The position numbers were made by a program, and so were the translations under genes. A stretch of 9,567 nucleotides of DNA from contig DBWK01000045.1 in the NCBI GenBank assembly GCA_002308875.1, forward strand, positions 1 through 9,567, written 5' to 3'. A model generated the notes under the pieces. The model did no database searches. It was not told where the DNA came from and was given only the letters and a program-made list of their open reading frames with translations. The DNA is from Treponema sp. UBA1240. GTDB lineage: Bacteria; Spirochaetota; Spirochaetia; Treponematales; Treponemataceae. Below, piece by piece: positions 1 to 6,889 of the stretch (positions are counted from its first letter, which is position 1; each line of letters begins with the position of its first letter).

Positions 1-933
1 AACTCAAAACGAAATGAAGGTCAAAAAGGCTTCTGCCTTGAAATGCACGATTTGAGAATTGCCTGGGCAGGTCTGCATTTTGGTGAAGAACCGCTGATAA
101 CAGGAAAAGGCGGATCAGGCACAATATTTATCACAGGCTGTAATCTTCACTGCGCTTTTTGTCAAAACTATCAAATTTCACAGCGAGGAATGGGAGCAAC
201 TGTTTCCACAATTGAATTTTCTGATATTTGCCTTAAACTACAGGACAAAGGGGCTGAAAACATAAACATTGTTACCGGTTCGCACGCAATTCCGGTTCTC
301 CGCGATTATTTGCTTGAGGCGAAAAACCATGGTCTGCATGTACCTGTCTGTTGGAACAGTTCCGCTTATGAAACAGTAGAATCATTAGAACTGTTGAAAG
401 ATGTTGTTTCAATATGGTTACCAGACTTAAAAACACTTAATCCCATAATCTCCCAGTCGGTTTTTGACGCACCGGATTATCCAAAAATTGCCAAAAACGC
501 AATCAGATATATGATTTCAAATACTAAAACGATTATTGACGAACAAAGCTACAAAATGCTTTCCGGCGTTATAATCCGACACCTCATGCTGCCCGGTAGA
601 CTTGACGATACAAGGCTTGTTTTGGAGTGGTTCAAAAATCACGCTTCAAAGGATACTTTTCTTTCGCTTATGTCTCAGTATACACCAGTACCATTTGATG
701 AGTCAGAAATGTCAAAGCGGGAAAAAGCATTGTCTTCATTTCAAAACAGATACGTGGACAAACAGGAATTTGATGAACTGACAAAGCTGATTGATGAATA
801 TGACATCGAAAACGGTTTTTATCAGGAACTTGTACAGGACACGGAATGGTTACCCGATTTTTCACTTACGCAGCCATTCCAATCATCGCTTGCAAAACCA
901 ATATGGCATTGGAAATCAGGGTTTATAGATTGA
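1..933 (+). CDS. Radical SAM protein, PflA/PflX-like (5' end outside the window)
   Basis: The frame is open from base 1, so the gene begins left of the window and the first ATG inside (43) is not the start. The codons before it read NSKRNEGQKGFCLE, which matches the N-R-x-x-G-x-x-G-x-C element that precedes the core in the COG1313 (PflX-like) family. About 310 residues are visible. The radical SAM cluster signature CX3CX2C (CNLHCAFC) lies at bases 139-162; its three cysteines would hold a 4Fe-4S cluster and S-adenosylmethionine. It is preceded by the GSGTIFITG segment typical of glycyl-radical-enzyme-activating proteins. Family members are annotated as putative pyruvate formate-lyase activators, but their true partner is often unknown, and no glycyl radical enzyme is in the window. 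The C-terminus (PIWHWKSGFID) is intact and ends at TGA 931-933. The family call is firm; the substrate is unknown. Confidence 0.88.
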   Translation, partial: NSKRNEGQKGFCLEMHDLRIAWAGLHFGEEPLITGKGGSGTIFITGCNLHCAFCQNYQISQRGMGATVSTIEFSDICLKLQDKGAENINIVTGSHAIPVLRDYLLEAKNHGLHVPVCWNSSAYETVESLELLKDVVSIWLPDLKTLNPIISQSVFDAPDYPKIAKNAIRYMISNTKTIIDEQSYKMLSGVIIRHLMLPGRLDDTRLVLEWFKNHASKDTFLSLMSQYTPVPFDESEMSKREKALSSFQNRYVDKQEFDELTKLIDEYDIENGFYQELVQDTEWLPDFSLTQPFQSSLAKPIWHWKSGFID

Positions 934-939
934 ATACAT

Positions 940-975
940 AAAAAACAGGCTGTCAAAACGAACAGCCTGTTTTTT
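940..975. terminator. Bidirectional intrinsic terminator between convergent genes
   Basis: A 14-base arm at 940-953 (six A then CAGGCTGT) pairs perfectly with 962-975 (ACAGCCTG then six T) around an 8-base loop. The GC-rich core is followed by a T run on both strands. It starts 7 bases after the radical SAM stop codon and lies 15 bases beyond the chemoreceptor stop on the other strand, so one hairpin can end both transcripts. Confidence 0.9.
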
Positions 976-989
976 GAAAATATTTTGTA

Positions 990-3170
990 TTACAGTTTAA
1001 AGCCGTTTGTCTGTTCAATCAAATCATCAGACAAATCATTGTTCTCGTTGGACAGGGCAGAAACACTTCCGACCGATTCGTTAATAACGGCAACCTGATT
1101 ATTTACAACCTGTGTAACATCTTTTACCTGATAAGCAAAATCGCTCAAATGAACCATTTCTTTCTGTACCATTTCAGCACCGGTTGTCATTTCGGTAGAA
1201 CCGTTAAGAATTTCAGATGTAATGTTCTGAATAGTCCTCAAGGATTCCAATACCTGCTGAGAACCTTCTGACTGTTCATTCATTGACATTGAAACCTCAG
1301 ACATCAAATCACTTACATTGGTGATTTTTGCTGAAATATCTTCAAAGGCTGTATTTGCATTGTTTGCTTGACTTACAACCGTTTCAATGTTTGTTACAAC
1401 TATATGCAGCATTTCAGCAATTTTCTTTGACTGTTCGGATGAATCTTCCGCAAGTTTTCGAATTTCATCCGCAACAACAGAGAAGCCTTTTCCTGCATCA
1501 CCCGCATGTGCAGCCTCAATCGCCGCATTCATAGCAAGCAGGTTGGTCTGACTTGCAATTGATTCAATAACTTCGTTTGTTTCAAGCAGTTGCTGTGAGT
1601 GTGTGGCGGTAGCCTTAATACTTTCAATTACGGTTTCCATGGTATTTCTACCGTCTTCGGAAGAATTCTTAAGTTCGGCAAAGGTCTTATTCGCCCTGCC
1701 CAGGTTGTTGGAAACAGATTGAATATTTGCTACCATTTCCTCAATAGCAGCGGAAGATTCATTTACACTTCCGGACTGGTGTGAAATCTGCTTGTTCAAA
1801 TTTTCAATTGTCTTTCCTATTTCGTGTACGGTAGAAGAAGTTTCTTCTATGCTAGCACTAAGATTCAGAGCATTTTCGGAAAGCGCACCGGATTTGTCAC
1901 CAATTTCCGCAACCGCAGTCTTTGTATTCTGAACATCATTATTCAATTGATTAGATACATCACCAAGTTTTACGGCTTCTTTCTGTATTTTACCGATGAT
2001 TCCTGAAAGCGTATCAGCAAACTTGTTAAAGTTACCCGCAATTTCTGAAATAATATCGTTATTCCGTACCGGAAGACGAATTGTAAGATCACCGCCACCC
2101 TGTGCCAATTCGCCGAGTGATGAAGAAATTGTAAACAACGGGGCAACAACACTCTTTGTAAAGAAGAAACCGAAAAGTGAAATTATAAGAATAGTTATTG
2201 CAAGAGAAATAATTGCGGTTCTTATCGAGTTAAAAAGATCATTAAACAATACCTGCCTAGGAATAAAAACACCTAATGTCATTGTTGTTCCCGAAATAGG
2301 ATAGAAACAGAACAAATGCCGTTCTCCGTCAAGGATATATTCCTGTGTATTGAAAGAAACTATCTGCGAGGACATTTTTACCGCATTGTCCCTGAAATCT
2401 TCCGGCAAAACGTCTATGTTATAAATTACGGATTCTTTCTTACCGTCAATTTCTTCAACATGAAGCATTTTGGAACTGTCCCAGTGGTAAACAATGTTTC
2501 TGTTGGTGTTAACAACAAGCATTTTGATGTCAGTTCCAAAAGTATTTCTCGCCATTTCATTGATTTCTTCAAGTTCTTTTTCAAACAAATCAAATGAAAC
2601 AGAACCGGCAATCATACCGCTGAGCCTGTTGTTTTCATTAAAAAGTGTCTGACAGATCATCATCTGCTTAACACCATTACTCAAAGAAATTACTGGTTCG
2701 GAAACTCGCGAATAATCCCTTTCAGATGTATTGTTCGTTACCATATCTTTAAAGTAATCACGAATTGCAATTGATGATTTTTTTGCATCAGGACTTTTAT
2801 TGTCCGTTGTCTGCATACCGTTAAAATACGGGTTACCACCGCCTGTGTTATAATATGTACCGTCGTTATATGCCAGGATTATTTTTTCAAAAACCTTTTC
2901 ATTAACGATTTTTTGCATCGGTTCCTTTACCGCAGTCCAGTTGTGTGCACTTACATCCGGAAATTCTGAAAGGGTTTTTACCGTCATCAATTTGTCATCA
3001 AAGAAGGCACTTACCTGTTCCGCTGCATCACGTGAAAATGTTGCAACATAATTGTTCAGCATTTTGATATTGGATGCATCCCACATAAGCAAAATAACGG
3101 TTGCAAGTATAAGCAAAGGAAGCGCTGCTACAAGAACAAACAAGGTGTTCAGTTTTGCACGTAATTTCAT
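990..3170 (-). CDS. Methyl-accepting chemotaxis protein with periplasmic dCache-type sensor
   Basis: A membrane chemoreceptor of 726 residues that would signal through CheW/CheA to the flagellar motor. Domains in order: transmembrane helix about 8-30; extracytoplasmic double-Cache-like sensor about 35-310; second helix about 317-338; HAMP about 338-395; long methyl-accepting coiled coil about 400-720. The conserved hairpin tip is clear at about 533-580, with the core QTNLLAMNAAIEAAHAGDAG followed by KGFSVVADEIRKLAEDS. In the sensor, RDYF (137-140) and the GSVSFD segment ending in Asp194 are the usual dCache landmarks. No CheR/CheB-binding pentapeptide is seen at the C-terminus (ends NGFKL). 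The start is well supported: AGGAG sits 5 bases before the ATG. The ligand cannot be read from sequence. The nearest upstream gene on the same strand is putP, but a terminator separates the two. Confidence 0.95.
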   Translation of the reverse strand: MKLRAKLNTLFVLVAALPLLILATVILLMWDASNIKMLNNYVATFSRDAAEQVSAFFDDKLMTVKTLSEFPDVSAHNWTAVKEPMQKIVNEKVFEKIILAYNDGTYYNTGGGNPYFNGMQTTDNKSPDAKKSSIAIRDYFKDMVTNNTSERDYSRVSEPVISLSNGVKQMMICQTLFNENNRLSGMIAGSVSFDLFEKELEEINEMARNTFGTDIKMLVVNTNRNIVYHWDSSKMLHVEEIDGKKESVIYNIDVLPEDFRDNAVKMSSQIVSFNTQEYILDGERHLFCFYPISGTTMTLGVFIPRQVLFNDLFNSIRTAIISLAITILIISLFGFFFTKSVVAPLFTISSSLGELAQGGGDLTIRLPVRNNDIISEIAGNFNKFADTLSGIIGKIQKEAVKLGDVSNQLNNDVQNTKTAVAEIGDKSGALSENALNLSASIEETSSTVHEIGKTIENLNKQISHQSGSVNESSAAIEEMVANIQSVSNNLGRANKTFAELKNSSEDGRNTMETVIESIKATATHSQQLLETNEVIESIASQTNLLAMNAAIEAAHAGDAGKGFSVVADEIRKLAEDSSEQSKKIAEMLHIVVTNIETVVSQANNANTAFEDISAKITNVSDLMSEVSMSMNEQSEGSQQVLESLRTIQNITSEILNGSTEMTTGAEMVQKEMVHLSDFAYQVKDVTQVVNNQVAVINESVGSVSALSNENNDLSDDLIEQTNGFKL

Positions 3171-3246
3171 TTCTTCTCCTGATCATAAACTTCCATATAT
3201 GTGTGGTTGTTTAATCAATTTCGGATATTATCAGTAGATTGTTTAT

Positions 3247-3275
3247 ATTTTAACACAGTTTTGTGGTGGTGTCAC
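3247..3275 (-). promoter_or_regulatory. Predicted sigma-70-like promoter of the chemoreceptor gene
   Basis: Read on the minus strand, GTGACA (3275-3270, five of six to TTGACA), a 17-base spacer, then TAAAAT (3252-3247, five of six to TATAAT). The transcript would start near 3240, giving a leader of about 70 bases. A sigma-28 (flagellar) alternative ending in ACTGATAA at 3235-3228 has a wrong-length spacer and is less convincing. The region is AT-rich, so chance matches are possible. Confidence 0.45.
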
Positions 3276-3302
3276 TTTTTTTATTAAAAATTTGTTTTTT
3301 TA

Positions 3303-3349
3303 TAAAGAAAAAGCTGCCCTTCATACAGCATTTCAGCATAGGGCAGCTT
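3303..3349 (-). terminator. Intrinsic terminator after putP
   Basis: The arms AAGCTGCCCT (3311-3320) and AGGGCAGCTT (3340-3349) form a perfect 10-base-pair stem with a 19-base loop. On the minus strand the stem is followed by a T-rich run (TTTTCTTTAT) and begins 18 bases after the putP stop codon. It separates putP from the downstream chemoreceptor, which has its own predicted promoter. The loop is long, so the hairpin is somewhat weaker than the one at 940-975. Confidence 0.8.
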
Positions 3350-3367
3350 ATTTTCAATTACAAACTG

Positions 3368-4876
3368 CTAATCTGCAAGTTTTCTGTATTTGTCAAATTC
3401 TGCCAACATCTCAGCATCTTTGTTTTTGTCGAGTAAGCTTACAACAAAAGCAACAACACCACAAATGATAAACGCGGGCAAAATCTCATACAAATCAAAA
3501 AGTCCACCGTGGAGATTGTGCCAGAGAATTACGGTTATACCACCACATACAAGACCTGCAAGCGCACCGTTTCTTGTTGTTCCTCTCCAGAACAAAGCAA
3601 GAAGAATAATCGGTCCGAGTGTTCCACCGAATCCTGCCCAGGCGTAGCTTACCAAGCCAAAGATTGAGCTTGACTGATCAAGAGAAAGACAGAAAGCAAC
3701 AGCGGCAACAACAAATACTGTTATGCGGCTTACTTTGAGAATTTCTTTTTCTGAAGCATCTTTTTTAATAAATGCTTTGTAAACATCCTGGCTGAATGAG
3801 GAAGACGCAACAAGCAGCTGGCTGTCAGCAGTACTCATTGCAGCCGCAAGAATTGCACAAAGAAAAATTCCCGCAATGAATGAGGGGAAGATTTTCTGCA
3901 TAACAGCCGAGAAAACCGTTTCAGCACCGGAAATTGACAATGTTTCTGTAAGGAAAGCTGTTCCGAGTGTTCCGACCAAAACTGCGGCACCAAGTGCAAT
4001 AACAACCCAAACAATTGCTATGCGGCGGGAGATTTTTACTTCTCTGTTGGAGCGGATTCCCATGAACCGAATAATAAAGTGCGGCATTCCAAAATATCCC
4101 AATCCCCAAACAAGAGCAGAAATAATGGAACTTGCACCGTAAGACTGATTACCTGCAACTGCTTTTTGGAACTCTTCACCGAATTTACCGTTAAGCGCAT
4201 TTTGTGTAAATACGTTTGCTTTTTCAAAAGCCGGACCCCATCCACCAAGAAGAGCTGTAACAGCAATTCCTGTAACAATCAGTGCGATAATCATCAGTGT
4301 GCCCTGAATAAAGTCCGTTTTGCAAACTGCAAGATAACCGCCCATAATCGTGTATGAAAGAATTACAATCAATCCGATAACAAGTCCTACATGATATTCA
4401 AGTCCGAAAACTGATGTAAACAATTTGGAACATGCAACCAAACCGGAAGCAACGTAAATTGTGAAGAACAAAAGATTGAAAATTACAGTTATTGCAGCTA
4501 TTATGTGCGATTTGTCCTTAAAGCGGTTTGTAAAGAATTCAGGAATTGTAATTGAGTTGCCAAATGCGATTGTGCATTTTCTCAATGGTTTTGCAACAAT
4601 AAGCCAGCTCAAATAAGTTCCGACCGCAAGACCTACAGCTGTCCAGAAGGCTTCTTTCATTCCACCGAGATATGCGAGACCGGGCAATCCCATCAAAAGC
4701 CAACCTGACATATCGGATGCTTCCGCGCTTAATGCGGTAGTCCAAGGACCGACATTTCTTCCGCCAAGAAAGAAGTCACTTGCTGAATTGTTCTTTTTCA
4801 TAGCTCTGAGACCGATAAAAACCATCAGCCCGAGATAAAGAACAAAAGCAATAATAAAACTGATTGTACTTGTCAT
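3368..4876 (-). CDS. putP: Sodium/proline symporter PutP
   Basis: A cytoplasmic-membrane carrier of the solute:sodium symporter (SSS) family that takes up proline with sodium. It has 502 residues, the same as I recall for E. coli PutP, with about 13 hydrophobic segments. The signature ASDMSGWLLMGLPG falls at residues 53-66, placing Asp55, Ser57 and Gly58 at the same numbers as the sodium/proline-site residues of the E. coli protein. The second sodium-site motif MSTADSQLL has Ser348/Thr349, equivalent to E. coli Ser340/Thr341. The late motif SYAWAGFGGTLGP (410-422) is also PutP-like. A TTG one codon upstream (4879) could be read as the start, but GAGGA lies only 3 bases from it and 6 from the ATG at 4876, so the ATG is preferred. 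No putA or other proline-catabolic gene is in the window, so proline may be for nutrition or osmotic protection. Substrate assignment is by close similarity and is fairly secure. Confidence 0.94.
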   Translation of the reverse strand: MTSTISFIIAFVLYLGLMVFIGLRAMKKNNSASDFFLGGRNVGPWTTALSAEASDMSGWLLMGLPGLAYLGGMKEAFWTAVGLAVGTYLSWLIVAKPLRKCTIAFGNSITIPEFFTNRFKDKSHIIAAITVIFNLLFFTIYVASGLVACSKLFTSVFGLEYHVGLVIGLIVILSYTIMGGYLAVCKTDFIQGTLMIIALIVTGIAVTALLGGWGPAFEKANVFTQNALNGKFGEEFQKAVAGNQSYGASSIISALVWGLGYFGMPHFIIRFMGIRSNREVKISRRIAIVWVVIALGAAVLVGTLGTAFLTETLSISGAETVFSAVMQKIFPSFIAGIFLCAILAAAMSTADSQLLVASSSFSQDVYKAFIKKDASEKEILKVSRITVFVVAAVAFCLSLDQSSSIFGLVSYAWAGFGGTLGPIILLALFWRGTTRNGALAGLVCGGITVILWHNLHGGLFDLYEILPAFIICGVVAFVVSLLDKNKDAEMLAEFDKYRKLAD

Positions 4877-4925
4877 CAATTGTCCTCACATTATTACTAA
4901 GTTTCTTTTAAAAAATATTTTTTTT

Positions 4926-4954
4926 ATTTTAACAAAACTAAAGCCAAAAGTCTA
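4926..4954 (-). promoter_or_regulatory. Predicted sigma-70-like promoter of putP
   Basis: On the minus strand, TAGACT (4954-4949, four of six to TTGACA), a 17-base spacer and TAAAAT (4931-4926, five of six to TATAAT). Transcription would start near 4919, about 43 bases before the ATG. The spacing and -10 box match the promoter predicted for the chemoreceptor. The surrounding DNA is very AT-rich, so this is moderate evidence only. Confidence 0.4.
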
Positions 4955-5012
4955 TTGCATACCGATACAAAAGTTCTCATCCTTAGATACAGAGCGAAGA
5001 AATCTGCTTGCA

Positions 5013-5041
5013 TTGAAATTCAACTGTGTTTCTGCTATGCT
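5013..5041 (+). promoter_or_regulatory. Predicted promoter of the his fusion gene, giving a leaderless or near-leaderless mRNA
   Basis: TTGAAA (5013-5018), a 17-base spacer and TATGCT (5036-5041), with an extended -10 TG at 5033-5034. The expected start of transcription is at about 5047-5049, at or next to the ATG at 5049. This fits the lack of any Shine-Dalgarno sequence before that ATG. The TTG at 5013, which could be taken as an in-frame start codon, is part of the -35 box here. Confidence 0.45.
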
Positions 5042-5048
5042 TTGTGAT

Positions 5049-6362
5049 ATGGTAATTTCTTCAATTGATTTAAAAGACGGAAAAGTTGTTCAGCTTAAAA
5101 ACGGAAAAGACTTGGTTCTCGAAAGAAATGATGCGGATTCATTAATCTCTGATTTTGATTTATATGGTGAAGTTGCGGTTATTGACCTTGATGCTGCGAT
5201 GGGACACTTCAACGAAAATGGTGATACCCCTAACACGGCTCTTTTAAAAAGCCTGCTGCGAAAAGGAAATGTCCGCACAGGCGGTGGTATAAAAACCGTA
5301 AAACGTGCAAAAGAGCTTATCTCCCTTGGTGCGGAAAAAGTTATTCTCGGCTCAGCGGTTTGGGCAACTGCAGAAGAACAGAAAAAAGGCATTTTCCTTA
5401 ATGTACCGTTCCTGGAAGAAATGACCGCTGCAATAGGTAAAGACCGGATTATTATCTCGGTTGACGCCATAAATGGAAAAATCGCTGTAAAAGGCTGGAC
5501 AGAAACCATCAGTGTCGGTTTGATTGAAGGTGCAAAAGCTGCAGAAAAATATTCCTCTGAATTATTGTTTACCTGTGTTGAAAAAGAAGGTTGCATGCAG
5601 GGAACGGACTTTAAGATGGCAGAAGAACTACGCAAGTCCGTTAAGTGCCGCGTTGTTATAGCAGGCGGAGTTTCTACACTGAATGAAGTTACTGACTTGG
5701 AAAAACTCGGCTGTGATGTTCAGCTTGGAATGGCACTATACACAGGAAAAATCGCCCTGAAAGACGCATTCATAAACTGTCTTAACTGGGCAAAAGTAAA
5801 CCAAACATCAAACGGACTTGTTCCTGTAATTGCGCAGGCTGTTTCCGGTGAAGTACTTATGATGGGCTATGCCAACAAAGAAGCGTTTCAAAAAACCTTT
5901 ACCGAAAAAAAGCTTACCTTTTGGAGCCGGACACGCAATGTTCTATGGACAAAAGGCGAACATTCCGGTCATTATCTGGAAGTAAAAAAACTGAGGGTTG
6001 ACTGTGACCGTGACACCGTTCTTGCAACAGTTATTCCACACGGCGGAGTTTGTCACACCGGCGCATGGACATGCTTTCAGACAAACGCTGACCGTCCGTA
6101 TTCAATGGAATTTTTATACGAAATTATTTCAGAGCGATTTGCAAATCCACGGCCGGGTTCCTACACAGCTACGCTCACCGATGAGCGTGTCCGCGAAAAA
6201 ATTATGGAAGAAGCCGAAGAACTTACCGATGAAACTGAAACGCGAGAAGATATTATTTGGGAATTTGCAGATTTATTCTACTTTTTGAGTGTGCTTATGT
6301 ATAAAGAAAAAGTTAACTGGAAAGACATTCTGGATGAACTTGATAAAAGACATAAGAAATAA
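5049..6362 (+). CDS. hisA/hisIE: Trifunctional histidine biosynthesis protein: HisA isomerase + HisI cyclohydrolase + HisE pyrophosphohydrolase
   Basis: One 437-residue cytoplasmic chain carries three consecutive steps of histidine synthesis. Residues 1 to about 240 form a HisA (beta/alpha)8 barrel that isomerises ProFAR: IDLKDG with catalytic Asp7, RTGGGI (76-81), SVDAINGK with Asp139, Thr175 and AGGVST (205-210). Residues about 250-345 form HisI (phosphoribosyl-AMP cyclohydrolase): SRTRNVLWTKGEHSGH, then zinc-ligand cysteines 319 (in DCDRD), 335 (in GVCHTG) and 342 (in TCF). Residues about 355-435 form HisE (phosphoribosyl-ATP pyrophosphohydrolase): SYTATL, the EEAEE metal site (387-391) and ExxD (405-408). 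HisIE is a common fusion; having HisA in front is much less usual. The ATG at 5049 is chosen because MVISSIDL aligns with normal HisA N-termini; the in-frame TTG (5013) and ATG (5037) would add unexplained residues and also lack ribosome-binding sites. Glu180 stands where T. maritima HisA has Asp169. No other his genes are in the window. Confidence 0.93.
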   Translation: MVISSIDLKDGKVVQLKNGKDLVLERNDADSLISDFDLYGEVAVIDLDAAMGHFNENGDTPNTALLKSLLRKGNVRTGGGIKTVKRAKELISLGAEKVILGSAVWATAEEQKKGIFLNVPFLEEMTAAIGKDRIIISVDAINGKIAVKGWTETISVGLIEGAKAAEKYSSELLFTCVEKEGCMQGTDFKMAEELRKSVKCRVVIAGGVSTLNEVTDLEKLGCDVQLGMALYTGKIALKDAFINCLNWAKVNQTSNGLVPVIAQAVSGEVLMMGYANKEAFQKTFTEKKLTFWSRTRNVLWTKGEHSGHYLEVKKLRVDCDRDTVLATVIPHGGVCHTGAWTCFQTNADRPYSMEFLYEIISERFANPRPGSYTATLTDERVREKIMEEAEELTDETETREDIIWEFADLFYFLSVLMYKEKVNWKDILDELDKRHKK

Positions 6363-6370
6363 GGCTTTTT

Positions 6371-6871
6371 ATGACTTATAAATATAATCCCAAAACAAAT
6401 AAAAAACGAATTCTCTTCTATATATTCTGCATTGTTTGTGTTCTTGCCGGAATTTCAACTTTCTTTTTTATGCAAAAACTTTCCGCCTTACTCTGTTGTG
6501 CTGCCTGTTTTTATCTTTCCTGGTACACAATAAAGACAATTCGCGGTTTTATGAGCTCAAAAATCGTAACTTATACGGAAGGTTTTACCGTTTATACTTC
6601 TCCGAACGAAAAACTGGAGTTTGACTGGAACAAGATAACTCATGCCGGTCACATAACCGGTGGTAAAAATAACGGTCATATCTTTGCCTATATGGAATCT
6701 GAAGACAAAATTATCGTTCTCCCGCCGATTTTTGTGGATTTTAATTCTTTTGTAACAGAATTGAAAGAGCATAGTCCCTGGCAGGAATATACTCTTTCCG
6801 ACGACGAAACAATTTCTTCCTATCTAAAAAAACAACTCGTAGTACAAGACGAAAAAAAAGAGGATAACTAA
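6371..6871 (+). CDS. Two-helix membrane protein with a PH/YcxB-like cytoplasmic tail, function unknown
   Basis: I do not recognise a specific family. The 166-residue product begins with a short basic tail (KTNKKR), then two closely spaced transmembrane helices at about 14-34 and 37-57, leaving both ends in the cytoplasm. The rest is soluble. Residues about 64-135 alternate beta-strand-like stretches and include LEFDWNKI, IFAYMESEDKIIVLPP and a closing helix VDFNSFVTELKEH. This pattern recalls bacterial PH-like/YcxB-type domains, but the match is by eye only. The gene begins 8 bases after the his fusion stop; AAGG overlapping that stop codon is its ribosome-binding site, 6 bases from the ATG. 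It is therefore probably co-transcribed with the his fusion, although no link to histidine synthesis is apparent. Its last four codons and stop codon form part of a terminator hairpin. Confidence 0.8.
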   Translation: MTYKYNPKTNKKRILFYIFCIVCVLAGISTFFFMQKLSALLCCAACFYLSWYTIKTIRGFMSSKIVTYTEGFTVYTSPNEKLEFDWNKITHAGHITGGKNNGHIFAYMESEDKIIVLPPIFVDFNSFVTELKEHSPWQEYTLSDDETISSYLKKQLVVQDEKKEDN

Positions 6872-6884
6872 CGTTATCCTCTTT
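6852..6884 (-). terminator. Terminator of the kinase-araD operon, overlapping the end of the convergent gene
   Basis: A perfect 12-base-pair stem, AAAGAGGATAAC (6857-6868) with GTTATCCTCTTT (6873-6884), closes a 4-base loop TAAC. On the minus strand it starts 5 bases after the araD stop and is followed by eight T, a strong intrinsic terminator. On the plus strand only three T follow before CCGG, so it should stop the his-fusion transcript less well. The loop contains the TAA stop codon (6869-6871) of the plus-strand membrane-protein gene. Confidence 0.85.
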
Positions 6885-6889
6885 CCGGT

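Noticed and set aside
3228..3252. Sigma-28 flagellar promoter (TAAA ... ACTGATAA) for the chemoreceptor
   Set aside because: The spacer is 13 bases, not the usual 15, and only six of eight -10 bases match. The overlapping sigma-70-like site fits better.
4877..4879. TTG start for putP one codon upstream of the ATG
   Set aside because: GAGGA would be only 3 bases away; the ATG at 4876 has better spacing and gives residue numbering identical to E. coli PutP at Asp55.
4910..4923. Perfect palindrome of six A, TA, six T upstream of putP
   Set aside because: It is pure AT sequence in a very AT-rich leader with no GC core, so it is neither a convincing terminator nor an operator.
5013..5048. TTG start at 5013 adding 12 residues to the his fusion
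   Set aside because: The extra residues precede the standard HisA N-terminus, no Shine-Dalgarno sequence is present, and the TTG is part of the predicted -35 box.
4877..5048. Riboswitch, T-box or his attenuator in the putP-his intergenic region
   Set aside because: No run of histidine codons, T-box sequence or stable GC-containing hairpin is visible, and the predicted his transcript has essentially no leader.
5090..5635. 181-codon minus-strand open frame within the HisA domain
   Set aside because: It is a low-complexity Ser/Phe/Pro-rich shadow of a strongly conserved coding region on the other strand.
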